NCBI GenBank assembly: GCA_035771165.1
Contig: JAWNZC010000299.1
Span: 332,001 to 396,000 of the forward strand
Reading direction: 5' to 3'
Source: Paragorgia papillata
Taxonomy: Eukaryota > Cnidaria > Anthozoa > Scleralcyonacea > Coralliidae
DNA length: 64,000 nt
The notes below the pieces were generated by a model. That model was given only the letters and a program-made list of their open reading frames with translations. It was not told where the DNA came from and ran no database searches. The position numbers were made by a program, and so were the translations under genes. Shown piece by piece: positions 51,611 to 61,300 of this stretch (position 1 is the stretch's first letter; every line of letters begins with the position of its first letter).

Positions 51611-53194
51611 CTACACTCTACTCAGCACATCCACATTCACATGCTTCTTTCCTTGTTTATGTTCCACCTCCATATCATATTCCTGTAGGGTTAAACTCCA
51701 CCTTAATAATTTACGATTCTTATCTTTAGTTTGGTCTAGCCAAACAAGAGGAGTATGATCGGTTTGTAAAATAAATTTCCGCCCAAAGAGATAATAACGA
51801 AAGGTCTCAACCGCCCATACAACTCCTAAACACTCTTTCTCCGTCACTGACAACCTGACCTCTCTAGGCTGTAGTTTCCGGCTAGCATATACCACGGGAT
51901 GTTCTGCCCCATCTTTGTCAATTTGAGTTAATATGGCTCCCAACCCAGATGCAGACGCATCTACTTGGACTATGAACATTTCGTCCCAATGGGGGGACCT
52001 TAACACTGGCGGAGACTTCAACACTTCCTTCAATTTATGAAACGCCTTATTACATTCCTCAGTCCACTTAACGCGACTGGGTTCTTTTCCCTTTGTCAAA
52101 TCAGTTAATGCACTAGCCACTTCAGAAAAGTTGGGAATAAATTTTCGGTAATATCCGGCCAACCCTAAAAAGGAACGGACCTGTTTTTTCGTTTCTGGCT
52201 TAGGAAATTGCCCTATCGTCTCAACTAATGCCTGCCTAGGTTGTATCGTATCGTTGCCTACACGATGACCCAGGAAATCCACCGTTGACATTGCCACCTT
52301 ACATTTTGATGGTCTAGCCCGTAATTTAGTCTTTCGCAACCTGTCAAATACCTCCCGAAGATCATTTAAGTGTTGACTAAAGCAACTAAAACTATCCACC
52401 TCAATATCATCTATATAGGCATCAGCAAATGTTTCCACCCCCTTTAATACTTTTTCTTTCATCATTCGTTGAAAAGTTGCTGGTGCCGTTTTCATCCCGA
52501 ATGGCATTACTGTAAACTCATATAATCCCCTCGAAGTGATAAACGCTGACTTTGGGATGGTCTTACTTTCTAATGGAATTTGCCAATACCCTTTCGTTAA
52601 ATCGATAGTTGAGATAAACTTAGCCTTCCCTACTTTTTCTAGCATTTGATCTATACGCGGCATGGGGTAGGCATCCATTTTGGTGACCTTGTTTATCTTT
52701 CTGTAATCCACACAAAATCGGATAGTTCCGTCAGGTTTTGGCACTATTACGACTGGAGATGCCCAAGGGCTAATAGACGATTGGATTATTCCCATTTCTA
52801 ACATCTTGTCTATTTCATCACTAACTACCTTTCCCAAACTCTGAGGCACCCGATAAGGAGATGACCGAATGGGACTGGCCTGACCAGTGTCAATACTATG
52901 CGTGACAATGTCCGTGCGGCCAGGAATATTTGAAAAAATATCTGCATATTCTTGTAACAATTTTAGGGCAGCTTTTCGCTCATCCGGACTTAAATCACAC
53001 GAGATTTCCACGTCCTGCCACGTCTCTTCCTTCTCACCGGAGGAAAAACTTATCTCGCGCTCACATCCTGAACTAAGCCGGCAAGGGCCCGATACTGCCA
53101 GCGTACTTAATTCATCTCTCGTCTTCCATAGTGTTAACAAATTAATATGATATGTGCGTTTTTGTTTTTTTTCCTTTTTCTCGATCAATCTCAT
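51611..53194 (-). CDS. pol: Reverse transcriptase-RNase H of the Gmr1-like element
   Basis: 527 residues, open. RT blocks: SPWASPVVIVPKPDGTIRF, CVDYRKINKVTKMDAYPMP, LTKGYWQIPL, GLYEFTVMPFGMKTAPATFQ and the catalytic YIDD. RNase H follows (VQVDASASGLGAILTQ, RYYLFGRKFILQTDHTPLVW). It overlaps the integrase frame by about 50 bp and lies in the +1 frame relative to it at an A8 run (about 53,165), so it is joined by frameshifting or an indel. Confidence 0.93.
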   Translation of the reverse strand: MRLIEKKEKKQKRTYHINLLTLWKTRDELSTLAVSGPCRLSSGCEREISFSSGEKEETWQDVEISCDLSPDERKAALKLLQEYADIFSNIPGRTDIVTHSIDTGQASPIRSSPYRVPQSLGKVVSDEIDKMLEMGIIQSSISPWASPVVIVPKPDGTIRFCVDYRKINKVTKMDAYPMPRIDQMLEKVGKAKFISTIDLTKGYWQIPLESKTIPKSAFITSRGLYEFTVMPFGMKTAPATFQRMMKEKVLKGVETFADAYIDDIEVDSFSCFSQHLNDLREVFDRLRKTKLRARPSKCKVAMSTVDFLGHRVGNDTIQPRQALVETIGQFPKPETKKQVRSFLGLAGYYRKFIPNFSEVASALTDLTKGKEPSRVKWTEECNKAFHKLKEVLKSPPVLRSPHWDEMFIVQVDASASGLGAILTQIDKDGAEHPVVYASRKLQPREVRLSVTEKECLGVVWAVETFRYYLFGRKFILQTDHTPLVWLDQTKDKNRKLLRWSLTLQEYDMEVEHKQGKKHVNVDVLSRV

Positions 53195-55124
53195 AATTCA
53201 CACCGTTTCCAAAAACTTTCGTTATCGTAAACGGACCCTGCCATTTTGCCTCCAACTTGCTACCCGGAGTTGATAACAGAACTAATACCTTATCTCCCAC
53301 TTGAAATTTGCGCCTCGAACTTCGTGCATCATATAGCTGTTTTTGTTTTACTTGATTTACAGTGAGATTTTCACATACAATATTTTGCATATCGCTTAAT
53401 CGTCTACGTGTTTCGAGGACGTGTGTTACCAAATCACTTGGGACACTTTTATTCTCAGACCATGTTTCTTTAAGTAACGAGAAGGGTCCTCGAACTACTC
53501 GTCCATATAGTAATTCAAACGGGGAATAACCGGTCGATTCACAGGGCACTTCTCTATACGCAAATAAAAGATACGGCAAATATTTATCCCAGTACTCTAT
53601 TTCCTTTCCTACAAATTTTTTTAACATGTGTTTTAGGGTTCCATTAAACCTTTCTACCAGCCCATTAGCTTCGGGATGGTAAACCGACGTTTTTATGTGT
53701 GAAACACCTAAAAGTTCGTACAATTGAATCATTAATTTACCGATCAAATTTGCTCCTTGATCAGAGACAATTTCCTCTGGCAACCCCACCCGTGAAAAGA
53801 TACCTATTAATGCTTCAGCGATAACTCGAGAATGGATAGTCTTCAAAGGGATAGCCTCCGGGTATCTAGTCGCATAATCTACCAAAGTCAAAATATACTT
53901 ACATCCCGATTTACTTCTGGGTAACTCGCCCACCAAATCAATGGCAATTTTCCTAAAAGGTTCTGAAACTACCGGACTCGGCATGAGAGGCGCTCTATTA
54001 GCAACTAATTTTCTAGCTACTAACTGGCATTCTGGGCAAGTGGAGCAATACTGCTCCACCTCCTTATGTAAATATGGCCAAAAAAAATGACTCGAAATTC
54101 GTTGGTATGTCTTCTCCTGACCCATGTGGCCTGCGAGTGGTACTGCATGACCTAATCTCAGTATTTCTGGTCGATACGCCTCGGGAACCACAATTCTGTC
54201 CACATATGGCAAACCGTCATGAGCATATTTTGTAAATTTCCTATGCCAGATCATACCCGTCCTATAAAAATACCCCTCCTTATCTGTTGGACTATCTCCA
54301 ACCTTTATACCACGTAAAGTTACATCTTGTTTCTGATCATTTATAACTTGGGCTCGATTTCGATCTAATATATTCCACTTCAACTGATTAACTTGTGACA
54401 CAACAGGGTTTTTAGTCTTATGCATCACCACTTCTGCTTCTCTGGTATTCAAATTCATATTCTGAAGAAGTTTATCCTCATTTTTTTCCCTGGGGGTAAG
54501 AGTCTTAGTCGCCAGATTATTCTGTTGATCAATCAAATTATCAAGCCTCTCCTGTGCCTGTTTTAGCGCCTGTTGGCTTCGGGTCATGACAAATACATTG
54601 TCATTTCCCTTCCCCGACAGACCTATGACGGCTGGTGGATCCTCTACGGCTTGATTCCATTGATCAATCAGATTCTTTCGACTAACTGTCTTTCCATACG
54701 ACGAACGACCTAATAAACAATCTACCGGTAGGCTCTTCATTACCCCTACTAATTCTCGATGCTCCCCATTCTCGCCACTAATATTCACCCAAGCAAGTGG
54801 AACCACTAATCTTTCCCCCGTCGCTGTTAAAACAGAAATATATTCGCCTGTATGCCTATCTAAACTGATAAATTTCTGATGTACTAGTGTAGTAGAACAA
54901 CCCGAATCTACTATCATCCTAGCCTCCCTATTCTCCAGGTACCCTACCAGATAACCACCTACTTGGCTACATTCACTTCCCGACAAAGACGTCATACTCA
55001 ACCATGCACCCTTTTTTCTAGGTTCTTTGCATTCATTAGCAAAATGACCAAATGCCTGACAATTAAAACACTGCACTTTAGACTTATCTCTTCCTATTGG
55101 CTTTACCAGAGAATCCCTATTCAA
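53142..55124 (-). CDS. pol: Nucleocapsid knuckle, protease and integrase of the Gmr1-like element
   Basis: 660 residues. It begins with a CCHC knuckle (CFNCQAFGHFANEC), then an aspartic protease (MIVDSGCSTTLVHQ), an integrase HHCC zinc domain (HMGQEKTYQRISSHFFWPYL, CSTCPECQ), a DDE core (IAIDLVGELPR, VSDQGANLIGK, HPEANGLVERFNGTL) and a C-terminal GPF-type module (WQGPFTITKVFGNGVNYEID). The frame extends upstream without a stop into the gag overlap, in the -1 frame relative to gag, as expected for -1 frameshifting. Confidence 0.92.
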   Translation of the reverse strand: MNRDSLVKPIGRDKSKVQCFNCQAFGHFANECKEPRKKGAWLSMTSLSGSECSQVGGYLVGYLENREARMIVDSGCSTTLVHQKFISLDRHTGEYISVLTATGERLVVPLAWVNISGENGEHRELVGVMKSLPVDCLLGRSSYGKTVSRKNLIDQWNQAVEDPPAVIGLSGKGNDNVFVMTRSQQALKQAQERLDNLIDQQNNLATKTLTPREKNEDKLLQNMNLNTREAEVVMHKTKNPVVSQVNQLKWNILDRNRAQVINDQKQDVTLRGIKVGDSPTDKEGYFYRTGMIWHRKFTKYAHDGLPYVDRIVVPEAYRPEILRLGHAVPLAGHMGQEKTYQRISSHFFWPYLHKEVEQYCSTCPECQLVARKLVANRAPLMPSPVVSEPFRKIAIDLVGELPRSKSGCKYILTLVDYATRYPEAIPLKTIHSRVIAEALIGIFSRVGLPEEIVSDQGANLIGKLMIQLYELLGVSHIKTSVYHPEANGLVERFNGTLKHMLKKFVGKEIEYWDKYLPYLLFAYREVPCESTGYSPFELLYGRVVRGPFSLLKETWSENKSVPSDLVTHVLETRRRLSDMQNIVCENLTVNQVKQKQLYDARSSRRKFQVGDKVLVLLSTPGSKLEAKWQGPFTITKVFGNGVNYEIDREKGKKTKTHISY

Positions 55125-55153
55125 ATTATTCTCTATACTTTCCTTATTCTCTT

Positions 55154-56137
55154 TTATCTGGCTCTCTCCTCTCTTCGTGACTCGACATATTTCCCGTCAA
55201 TAAGTGGACCTTTACGGGCCTGAACATATTCGTTCGCCAGAGTCGCTAATTCCTGTGCTGTTTTAGGCTTTTTCTCCTTCAACCATATCCTTAAATCTAC
55301 ACTAACTCCATTTACCAGCCGTTCAATAACAAACTGCTCTAATATTCCTTCAACATTATCTTTTTCTACCGCCATCCATCTATCTAAATACCGACGAGTT
55401 CTATGGGCCCACTGTCCAAACTCTTCATCGCTTCTCTTTTCTGAATGCCGAAACCTATAACGATAATAATCCGCATTGAGCTGATAAGCCTTAATTATTA
55501 TCTCTTTGCTTCTATGATAATCCTTCGCCCCCCAACCTGCTATTTCCAAGTAAACGGATTTTGCCTTTTCCGTTAACTTCGGGACCAAACTCCCTAACCA
55601 CCCCTCTTCCGAAACCAACTGTGCTTTCGCTGTCATTTCAAACACTCTAAAATAATCATCAACATCTTCATCTTCCCGCATCTCTCTCACTTTTACAAAT
55701 CTCGCTAAGCCATTCTGAGAACGAATCTGCTGTTTCTCTCGTTCTAGCTCAACTTCTAACGCTCGTTCTTCCAACCTAACCTCTCTCTGTCGTTCTTCCC
55801 TTCGCATTACCATTTCCTCTCTTTCACGTGCTATTTGGCGTTCAACCTGTAAAAGTTCCATTCTCTCCTTAAAACTTAATGACCCCATGGGAGCCCGAGT
55901 ATGGTCATCCATAAAACTTTCGAGACCCGAGGGAATTCTTTCCTTCTGTGTATTTTCAGAATCACTTCTTATCGAAAAATCCCGGGCATCTATCAATTTT
56001 GTTTTCCTTTTTGTTTCATCCTCATACTCCCCTAATTCCGGAGATGATTCCTTAACAGCGCTTACTTTTCCCGATTCAGCGTCAACTAAATTTCTATCAT
56101 ACATTCTTAACTTAGGACCCAAGCGTCTTGACACCAT
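55154..56137 (-). CDS. gag: Gag of the Gmr1-like element
   Basis: 327 residues. A long charged coiled region (MELLQVERQIAREREEMVMR) precedes a retrotransposon capsid domain (GSLVPKLTEKAKSVYLEIAG, YYRYRFRHSEKRSDEEFGQW). It ends before the zinc knuckle, which is encoded in the next frame. Confidence 0.85.
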   Translation of the reverse strand: MVSRRLGPKLRMYDRNLVDAESGKVSAVKESSPELGEYEDETKRKTKLIDARDFSIRSDSENTQKERIPSGLESFMDDHTRAPMGSLSFKERMELLQVERQIAREREEMVMRREERQREVRLEERALEVELEREKQQIRSQNGLARFVKVREMREDEDVDDYFRVFEMTAKAQLVSEEGWLGSLVPKLTEKAKSVYLEIAGWGAKDYHRSKEIIIKAYQLNADYYRYRFRHSEKRSDEEFGQWAHRTRRYLDRWMAVEKDNVEGILEQFVIERLVNGVSVDLRIWLKEKKPKTAQELATLANEYVQARKGPLIDGKYVESRREERAR

Positions 56138-56256
56138 CCTTAGTACTTATTAATATACTACGACTGGTGCATTCTTCTCTCAACTTTTTTAATTCCCAGT
56201 CGTCATAATTACTCATATTAAAAATAATAGATTATTTTTCACCGCTGCCACCAAAA

Positions 56257-56871
56257 TGTGACGAACTTCGTTCGTCGCCGTGGGTATTTATGTAGTCTTT
56301 AACACTTTATTCACTAAATAACTATAATTAATCTACTACAATCTATTTATCTAATTATATCGTTCTATAATTGGTCAACTTTAGTTCTAAGTGTTCAATT
56401 TAGTCAAGGATATAGGCAAGGATACCGGCAACCACGACTCCTTTCTACCAACGGTTCAGTACAGGACCAAGCAATCAAGATGACGGTTTGGAAGGTAACC
56501 AACGCTAGCCCAATGGCGAAATGTTCCTTACTTAAGAGGATTCCGGAGGAGAAAACCACTTCTGGTTGTAGGCATTGACTTCATAATACGAGGACTATGG
56601 TCTTTAGGGATTGGCGTATGTCTTTGTAATACTGGGCTACTTGCACCGAAGATCTCAGCCCGATAACTACACCTGACTTCTGCTTCAGCGAAGAAACTGC
56701 TTCAATCTAGACCTTGTCAATTTCTCTTCAGCCTGTACCTCTCTCCGAACAACGTTTTTCTCTCTCGATCCTGAATATACCCTGCCTTTTATCCCTTGTC
56801 CACGTACTTATTTACATAATTTACATAATTATGTCTACACAAACATTTCTATATAGTCCCAACGGGTTACA
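56257..56871 (-). repeat. 5' LTR of the Gmr1-like element
   Basis: On the minus strand it runs TGTAACCCG to GTCACA, then TTT and a TGGTGGCAGCGG primer-binding site. The complete LTR, used as the reference for the other copy. Confidence 0.9.
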
Positions 56872-57309
56872 AGTGGGCTTAGTAAATTTTACCACGCCGT
56901 AAATGGTAATGCAAATGGTGGAACGAGAAAAAGAAAGCAAAAAGAAAAAGGATTACCCCAAAAGAAAAAGTTGAAAGATGGTGACGACAATGAAAATGAA
57001 AGTGAGTACCAACAAACACTAGAAAGAAAAAGTATTGAATATCAACAAAATCAACCGTCAACATCGTCAACAAAAACTATAAATCAAAATGCTTTAGTGG
57101 AATTAATGTATTATAAAAGTTTGACTAATTTATCTTTAGAAGACTGTATTTGTCGTTATAATGACGAGATGAACACACTCTTAAAAGACGAAGATAAAGT
57201 TGATTTTGTTAATATGATACGAAGTGGTGAGATAGAAGAGATTAAAAAAACGATTGAGAAAATCGTAATATAAAAAAATAAATTATTTTTATTTGTTTTT
57301 TTTTAGAAA

Positions 57310-58205
57310 ATGAGTAAAAAAAACCTGAAATTTTCTCCAGAATTTATCGAAAAAGCTGCAAGATTACTGAAGGGAGAAACATTAAATGAAGAAGAATTAT
57401 CAAAATATAGACAACATAAACTTAATAGAAAGAAATATAGACGCTTAAATATACACGTAAATGAAAAAAATCAACAATGGGAAATTGATTTAGCTGAAAA
57501 TAAAGATTTATCACGTTATAATAATCAATATCGTTATTGGCTTGTGTGTATTGATGTTTATTCAAGATATGTATGGGTTGAACTGTTAAAAAAAAAACCT
57601 GCAAGAAATACTGCAAATAAATTCGAGAAGATTTTAAAAAAGGAAGATTCGCCTGAAAAGATTCAATGTGATGAAGGAACTGAATTTCAAATAATTCGTA
57701 AAGAATTGAGTAAAAAATATGGATTTTCTGTTTTTCACACCTATAACCGAGAGATTAAAGCATCTCATGTTGAAAGAGTAATTCAAACTTTGAAAACAAT
57801 GACACGCCGTGTTTTAACATTGACGGGAAGTTTTGATTATTTTTCTTATTTCCCTATTATTATCGATAGATATAATAAATCACCCCATAAGAGTTGGGGG
57901 GGGGGGTTTCACCTCATGATATTTATCGCGGGAAAAAGAAAATGAATAAATTGAAGAATATAATGTTACGTAAAATGATTTCGCCTATTATTTTTACTAA
58001 GGAGTTGTTAAAGGAAGGAACTCTTGTACGTATTGCGCGTACAAAAACAAATATTTTTGAAAAAAGTAGTTTACGTCGATGGACAAATGAAAATTTTAAA
58101 ATAAAAAAAGTGTTAATTACGGATCCTGTAACATACGAATTAGAAGATTTAAATAACGAAAAGATAGAAGGTATATTTTACCGAGAGGAATTACAGAAAA
58201 TATGA
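57310..58205 (+). pseudogene. Polinton-type retroviral-like integrase, frameshifted at G11
   Basis: Integrase core with catalytic D60 (WEIDLAE), D121 (IQCDEGTEF) and E155 (ASHVERVI). An N-terminal helical/HHCC-like region is reduced. At the G11 run (57896-57906) the frame changes; the second frame (57894-58205) gives the C-terminal SH3-like region (GTLVRIARTKTNIFEK, FKIKKVLITDPVTYELEDL). No chromodomain, unlike element A. Polinton integrases cut and join the element's ends. The stop overlaps the next ATG. Confidence 0.88.
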
Positions 58206-59137
58206 CGCATTTACACATTTTAAGTAATACCGTAAAAGAAGGAAGGATTAATTACACAAACAATTTTGAAATGAAATTAATTCAGCCGATCGATGCGTTA
58301 AATCGTGAAGCATTTTTTGAAGTATCAACTATTACCTATCCTGCGACAACAAAAAATGTAACTGGTGATAAATGTTGGTTTACTCTTCAATTACAATATC
58401 AATGGTTTAAAAAAAATGATAAAGGCATATATGAAGACACTAATCTATATATAGAAAGTGGAAAATTTATCATCCCGGAGGGAATTTACACTTTAGAAAG
58501 ACTAATAAATTATTTAAATAACGCATTAAATGAATATGATATTTTTTTTACATTTGACAATAACGGAAAAATAAAAATTAGTGCAAATATATATGCTGAA
58601 TATTGGTTAAATCAATTTCATTCGTCAACTGGAAAAGCACATGATGGTGGTAATTTAAGTGAGTTTCATTTATCGTCTTCATCGGTAGAAAATAAAAGAA
58701 AAAAATTTTTAATCGATATTGCATTGAATATTTCAACGAAATTGGCGTTTATGTTAGGATTTAGCAAAGAAACAATCAATTTTAAGCAAACCGTCGATCA
58801 AGAAGAAGTATCAACGACAACTCAGTCGATTTTTGCTGATTATTTACCCGATATTTCGGACGGGGTGGATAAAATATTTATTTATTGCGAAGAATTGGAA
58901 AGGGGTTTGGTGGGTGATACATCATCGGAGATATTAACAACTGTACCGATTCGCTGGTCTGAACAAGGGAAAGGAAACGGATAATTAATTGTTTATTCGC
59001 CCTCAGTTTCAGTTAAAAGGAAATTTAAAAAAACAAAAATTTCTTCGTTACATATAACATTAAAAGATAGTGAAGGTACATTGATTCCTTTTGATTCAGG
59101 AACTGTTAATATTGAAGGAATAATTCATTATGCTTAA
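58202..59137 (+). pseudogene. Penton-like minor capsid protein, frameshifted near the 3' end
   Basis: The first frame (260 residues) starts MTHLHILSNTVKEGRINYTN and has the patterns of Polinton/adintovirus minor capsid proteins: IYTLERLINYLNNALNEY, STKLAFMLGF, and FIYCEELERGLVGDTSSEIL followed by VPIRW. After a one-base shift near 58,980 the other frame holds ISSLHITLKDSEGTLIPFDS and ends at 59137. YC..(L/V)....VGDT is a family hallmark. It would form capsid vertices. Confidence 0.8.
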
Positions 59138-59633
59138 AGTGAAGCTGGTAGAAAAAAATCATGTTTTATGCATTAAAAATTATGAAGTGACATATCCTTT
59201 TTCATCTACATCATATAATGATAATAAAACGTTATGGAATTTAAACTCATTTGAATGTAAGGGAATGAAAGGAAATTTTCGTTTATTATATTCAAAAAAA
59301 ATTGATTTTTCTGGATTCAAAAAAAATTTAGAACAGAAAAATATTAAAAATTTAAAAATTGTAAATATTACAAATAGTCATACAGAATCAACAATTCAAA
59401 CACCTGCTCAACAATATATTTTATTTGTAAAACGTGTTTTATTTTATATCAATGAAAAAAATATCTCTTTTGCTTTAAATAGTGATAAAAAAACACTACC
59501 GCATTTTTTATTATTAAATGAAGATGACGCTAAAAAAAACATTCAGTTTTTCATTTCTTACGAAGAGGATCATAATAGTAGAGAGTTAAGCGGTGAAGAA
59601 ATAACATTTTATTTAAATTTATTCCAAGAATGA
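59130..59633 (+). CDS. Element C ORF, 167 residues, unknown virion-block gene
   Basis: It starts MLKVKLVEKNHVLCIKNYEV, overlapping the penton-like frame by 8 bp. β-rich early part (NLNSFECKGMKGNFRLLYS), then helical; ends ITFYLNLFQE. Position between penton-like and core-protein genes suggests a minor virion component. Not recognised. Confidence 0.55.
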   Translation: MLKVKLVEKNHVLCIKNYEVTYPFSSTSYNDNKTLWNLNSFECKGMKGNFRLLYSKKIDFSGFKKNLEQKNIKNLKIVNITNSHTESTIQTPAQQYILFVKRVLFYINEKNISFALNSDKKTLPHFLLLNEDDAKKNIQFFISYEEDHNSRELSGEEITFYLNLFQE

Positions 59634-59896
59634 GTAAATTAAGCGAAAAAGATTTCATAGATTTATTAAATGGAAAACGAAATGGTGGACATTATCAATC
59701 AAACCATTTTGTAGTTGCGAGAGAAAAAAAAGTAACGAAAGAAGATATTTTACTTGATGGAAAAGTAGGATTACCTAATAATATGAATGAAGTTTATGAT
59801 AAAAGTTTAAAAAAACAGCCAAAAAAAAAAGAAAACTTGACATTGACCCAAATCTTTTACGAATTTTATCACGGTAAAAAAAATGTAATAATTTAA
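59630..59896 (+). CDS. Element C ORF, 88 residues, unknown
   Basis: Starts with a 4-bp ATGA overlap (MSKLSEKDFIDLLNGKRNGG); basic and helical. Overlapping starts link it translationally with the gene before. Not recognised. Confidence 0.5.
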   Translation: MSKLSEKDFIDLLNGKRNGGHYQSNHFVVAREKKVTKEDILLDGKVGLPNNMNEVYDKSLKKQPKKKENLTLTQIFYEFYHGKKNVII

Positions 59897-60060
59897 ATAA
59901 TTAATTTATATTTTATCATATTTTATATATTTTTTGAAATTGTATTCGTTTATTTACTTTAATTTTTTTTAAAAAAAGCTGTATTTATTTGTTTAAAATA
60001 AAAAAATTTTCACAAAAAAATTAGTTGTTATCTATCTGTGTTACTGTAACGTTAAAAAAA

Positions 60061-60240
60061 TGGGTAAAAAAGATATATATTTTGCATTAAAAAAACAAAC
60101 AAAAAAAACAAAAAAACTTAGAAGAAGAAGAAGAAAAAGATTACAAAAAGGAGGTGCTTTAGGGGCAGGAATGGCACTTGGAATGTTTCTTCCTCAGCTT
60201 TTGGGTGCAGCGAGTAAAATATTAAAAATTAACGTATAAA
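60061..60240 (+). CDS. 59-residue Arg/Lys-rich core-like protein
   Basis: It starts MGKKDIYFALKKQTKKTKKL, followed by a run of arginines and a Gly/Ala/Leu hydrophobic segment (GALGAGMALGMFLPQLLGA). A strongly basic head with a hydrophobic tail is like the adenovirus pX/mu-type core proteins found in Polintons and adintoviruses, which condense DNA in the virion. Intact. Confidence 0.6.
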
Positions 60241-60278
60241 TTTTTTTTTGAAAAAAAAAACAAATAAAAAATTTTTAA

Positions 60279-60510
60279 ATGGATGATCCAGTAGAAAAAG
60301 AGATCGATCAACATGATACATTGTTTAGTAGTATGGAAAATATTAAATATAAAATATAGACGTAAAATAGATAATGATATTGATTTAAAGAAAAAAATGA
60401 TGGATAGATTCGGTGTTATTATTAATAGGATAATATTAAAAAAATGTAGTAAAAGTAAAAAAAATGAACAAAATTGTTGTAGTTTTTATAAAGGATTTAT
60501 TAAAAAATGA
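60279..60510 (+). pseudogene. Small frameshifted ORF, unknown
   Basis: MDDPVEKEIDQHDTLFSSME runs to a stop at 60359; another frame continues with KIDNDIDLKKKMMDRFGVII and a Cys/Lys-rich end to 60510. Possibly one small basic protein. Low confidence. Confidence 0.3.
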
Positions 60511-60557
60511 TTTTTGTAAAAACAAAAAAAATTGTCTTTTTTTTAACATTTTTTTTA

Positions 60558-60833
60558 TTAATTAATTTTTATTCCAGAACATTTTCTACATTTTTTTTTC
60601 TTTTTCTGGGTATAACCCCTCCCCATCTGTCGACGGTTCCATTTTAGACGATGTACAAGTCCGCCTTTTTGCCGTTTTCTTTTTTTTTTAATAACAGCTC
60701 CACCACCACGTTTGTATAAAATATTTTTTAATTCTTTCTCAGAATACCCCATAAAACCACCACCACCACGTTGACCACCCAATGCACCCAAAATAAGAGG
60801 AAGAAGACCAAAAAAACCACCAACTACAATTTT
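60558..60833 (-). CDS. Gly-rich basic core-like protein, N-terminally truncated
   Basis: Minus frame with a hydrophobic Gly/Leu part (FGLLPLILGALGGQRGGGG), MGYSEKELKNILYKRGG, then a very basic tail (KKKRKRQKGG) and a CxxC (CRKCSG). It resembles the 59-residue protein in style but is opposite in orientation. The frame starts at a stop at about 60,833 beside the capsid fragment, so the N terminus is missing. Confidence 0.5.
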   Translation of the reverse strand, partial: KIVVGGFFGLLPLILGALGGQRGGGGFMGYSEKELKNILYKRGGGAVIKKKRKRQKGGLVHRLKWNRRQMGRGYTQKKKKKCRKCSGIKIN

Positions 60834-61300
60834 TTACTTCAGCACCTTTTAATGATATTTTTTTGGAAACAAGAACAGATGAAATTTTCCCCATTCCAAA
60901 AGACCCATATTCAGACGTATATACACTTACAAGACATGGAAATAGTGTAGGATTAATGAAAACAAGTGATGCAAAATTAATGGCTGATATTTCTATTAGA
61001 AAAGCTGATAATACCCTAGGGGGAGCGAATGCAAATATTATCCTACCTCCTCTACCGTTACGTACGTTTTGGAAAACAACAGAATTAAAGTTAAATGACA
61101 ATTTAGTGACACCTGCTGGTAATTTTAGTTTTTATGGAGCGTATATTAATTTTCTTACACGTGAAACCCCGTCAATGTACGAGGATTCAAAAGAAGTGAA
61201 TGGTGCTTATCTTGATACCCATGGTGAAATGAACACTGTTGCGGGTAATAATGTGGGTGGAACAGCCCGACGTCTGCTTACACTCAGTAGGGAGCTTACG
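60834..61300 (+). pseudogene. Major capsid protein N-terminal fragment (Polinton/adintovirus type)
   Basis: An open frame with no ATG, containing ETRTDEIFPIPKDPYS, ADISIRKADN, LPLRTFWKTTELKLNDNLVT and FSFYGAYINFLTRETPSM. The ELKLNDNLVT...YGAYINFL pattern is the first jelly-roll strand and helix region of double jelly-roll capsid proteins in Polintons. Sequence turns to unrelated Arg-rich DNA near 61,300 where the Harbinger-related insertion begins. Only about a quarter of the gene is present. Confidence 0.7.

Larger units (their letters stand above)
50772..56871 (-). mobile_element. Gmr1-like Ty3/gypsy LTR retrotransposon (gag-PR-INT-RT-RH), 6.1 kb
   Basis: Two LTRs of about 615 bp flank minus-strand gag and pol genes. 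Integrase lies upstream of reverse transcriptase, opposite to normal Ty3/gypsy order but as in the Gmr1 group, although the RT itself is Ty3/gypsy-like. The primer-binding site after the 5' LTR reads TGGTGGCAGCGG; a polypurine tract (AGGTGGGAAGA) precedes the 3' LTR. The LTRs differ at few positions apart from the outer edge of the left copy, so insertion was recent. No clean target duplication is visible. Confidence 0.9.
50275..57273 (+). pseudogene. Element C gene interrupted by the LTR retrotransposon
   Basis: The 5' part (50275 to about 50,771) starts MELYLKQYTSNETVLQNYPD after CTATAAAATAGG (about 50,218) and includes KGGQSFIVVAEYADYKNENQ and an acidic segment. The 3' part resumes immediately after the right LTR at 56,872 in an open frame (SGLSKFYHAVNGNANG), then a basic stretch, and ends at 57273 after a helical region (SLEDCICRYNDEMNTLL). 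Both parts share base composition and orientation, so the retrotransposon split one gene of about 300 residues. Function unknown; the basic and acidic tracts suggest a DNA- or chromatin-associated protein. Confidence 0.6.
40700..61300. mobile_element. Element C: AT-rich Polinton/adintovirus-like element, truncated at the right
   Basis: Extent inferred from continuous strongly AT-rich sequence, tightly packed ORFs on both strands and hallmark genes near the right: retroviral-type integrase (57,310), penton-like protein (58,202) and a major capsid N-terminal part cut at about 61,300. No ATPase, protease or DNA polymerase B remains, so the right portion was lost at the Harbinger junction. The left border is not marked by a terminal repeat that I can see and is approximate. 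A 6.1-kb LTR retrotransposon is nested at 50.77-56.87 kb. Confidence 0.7.
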
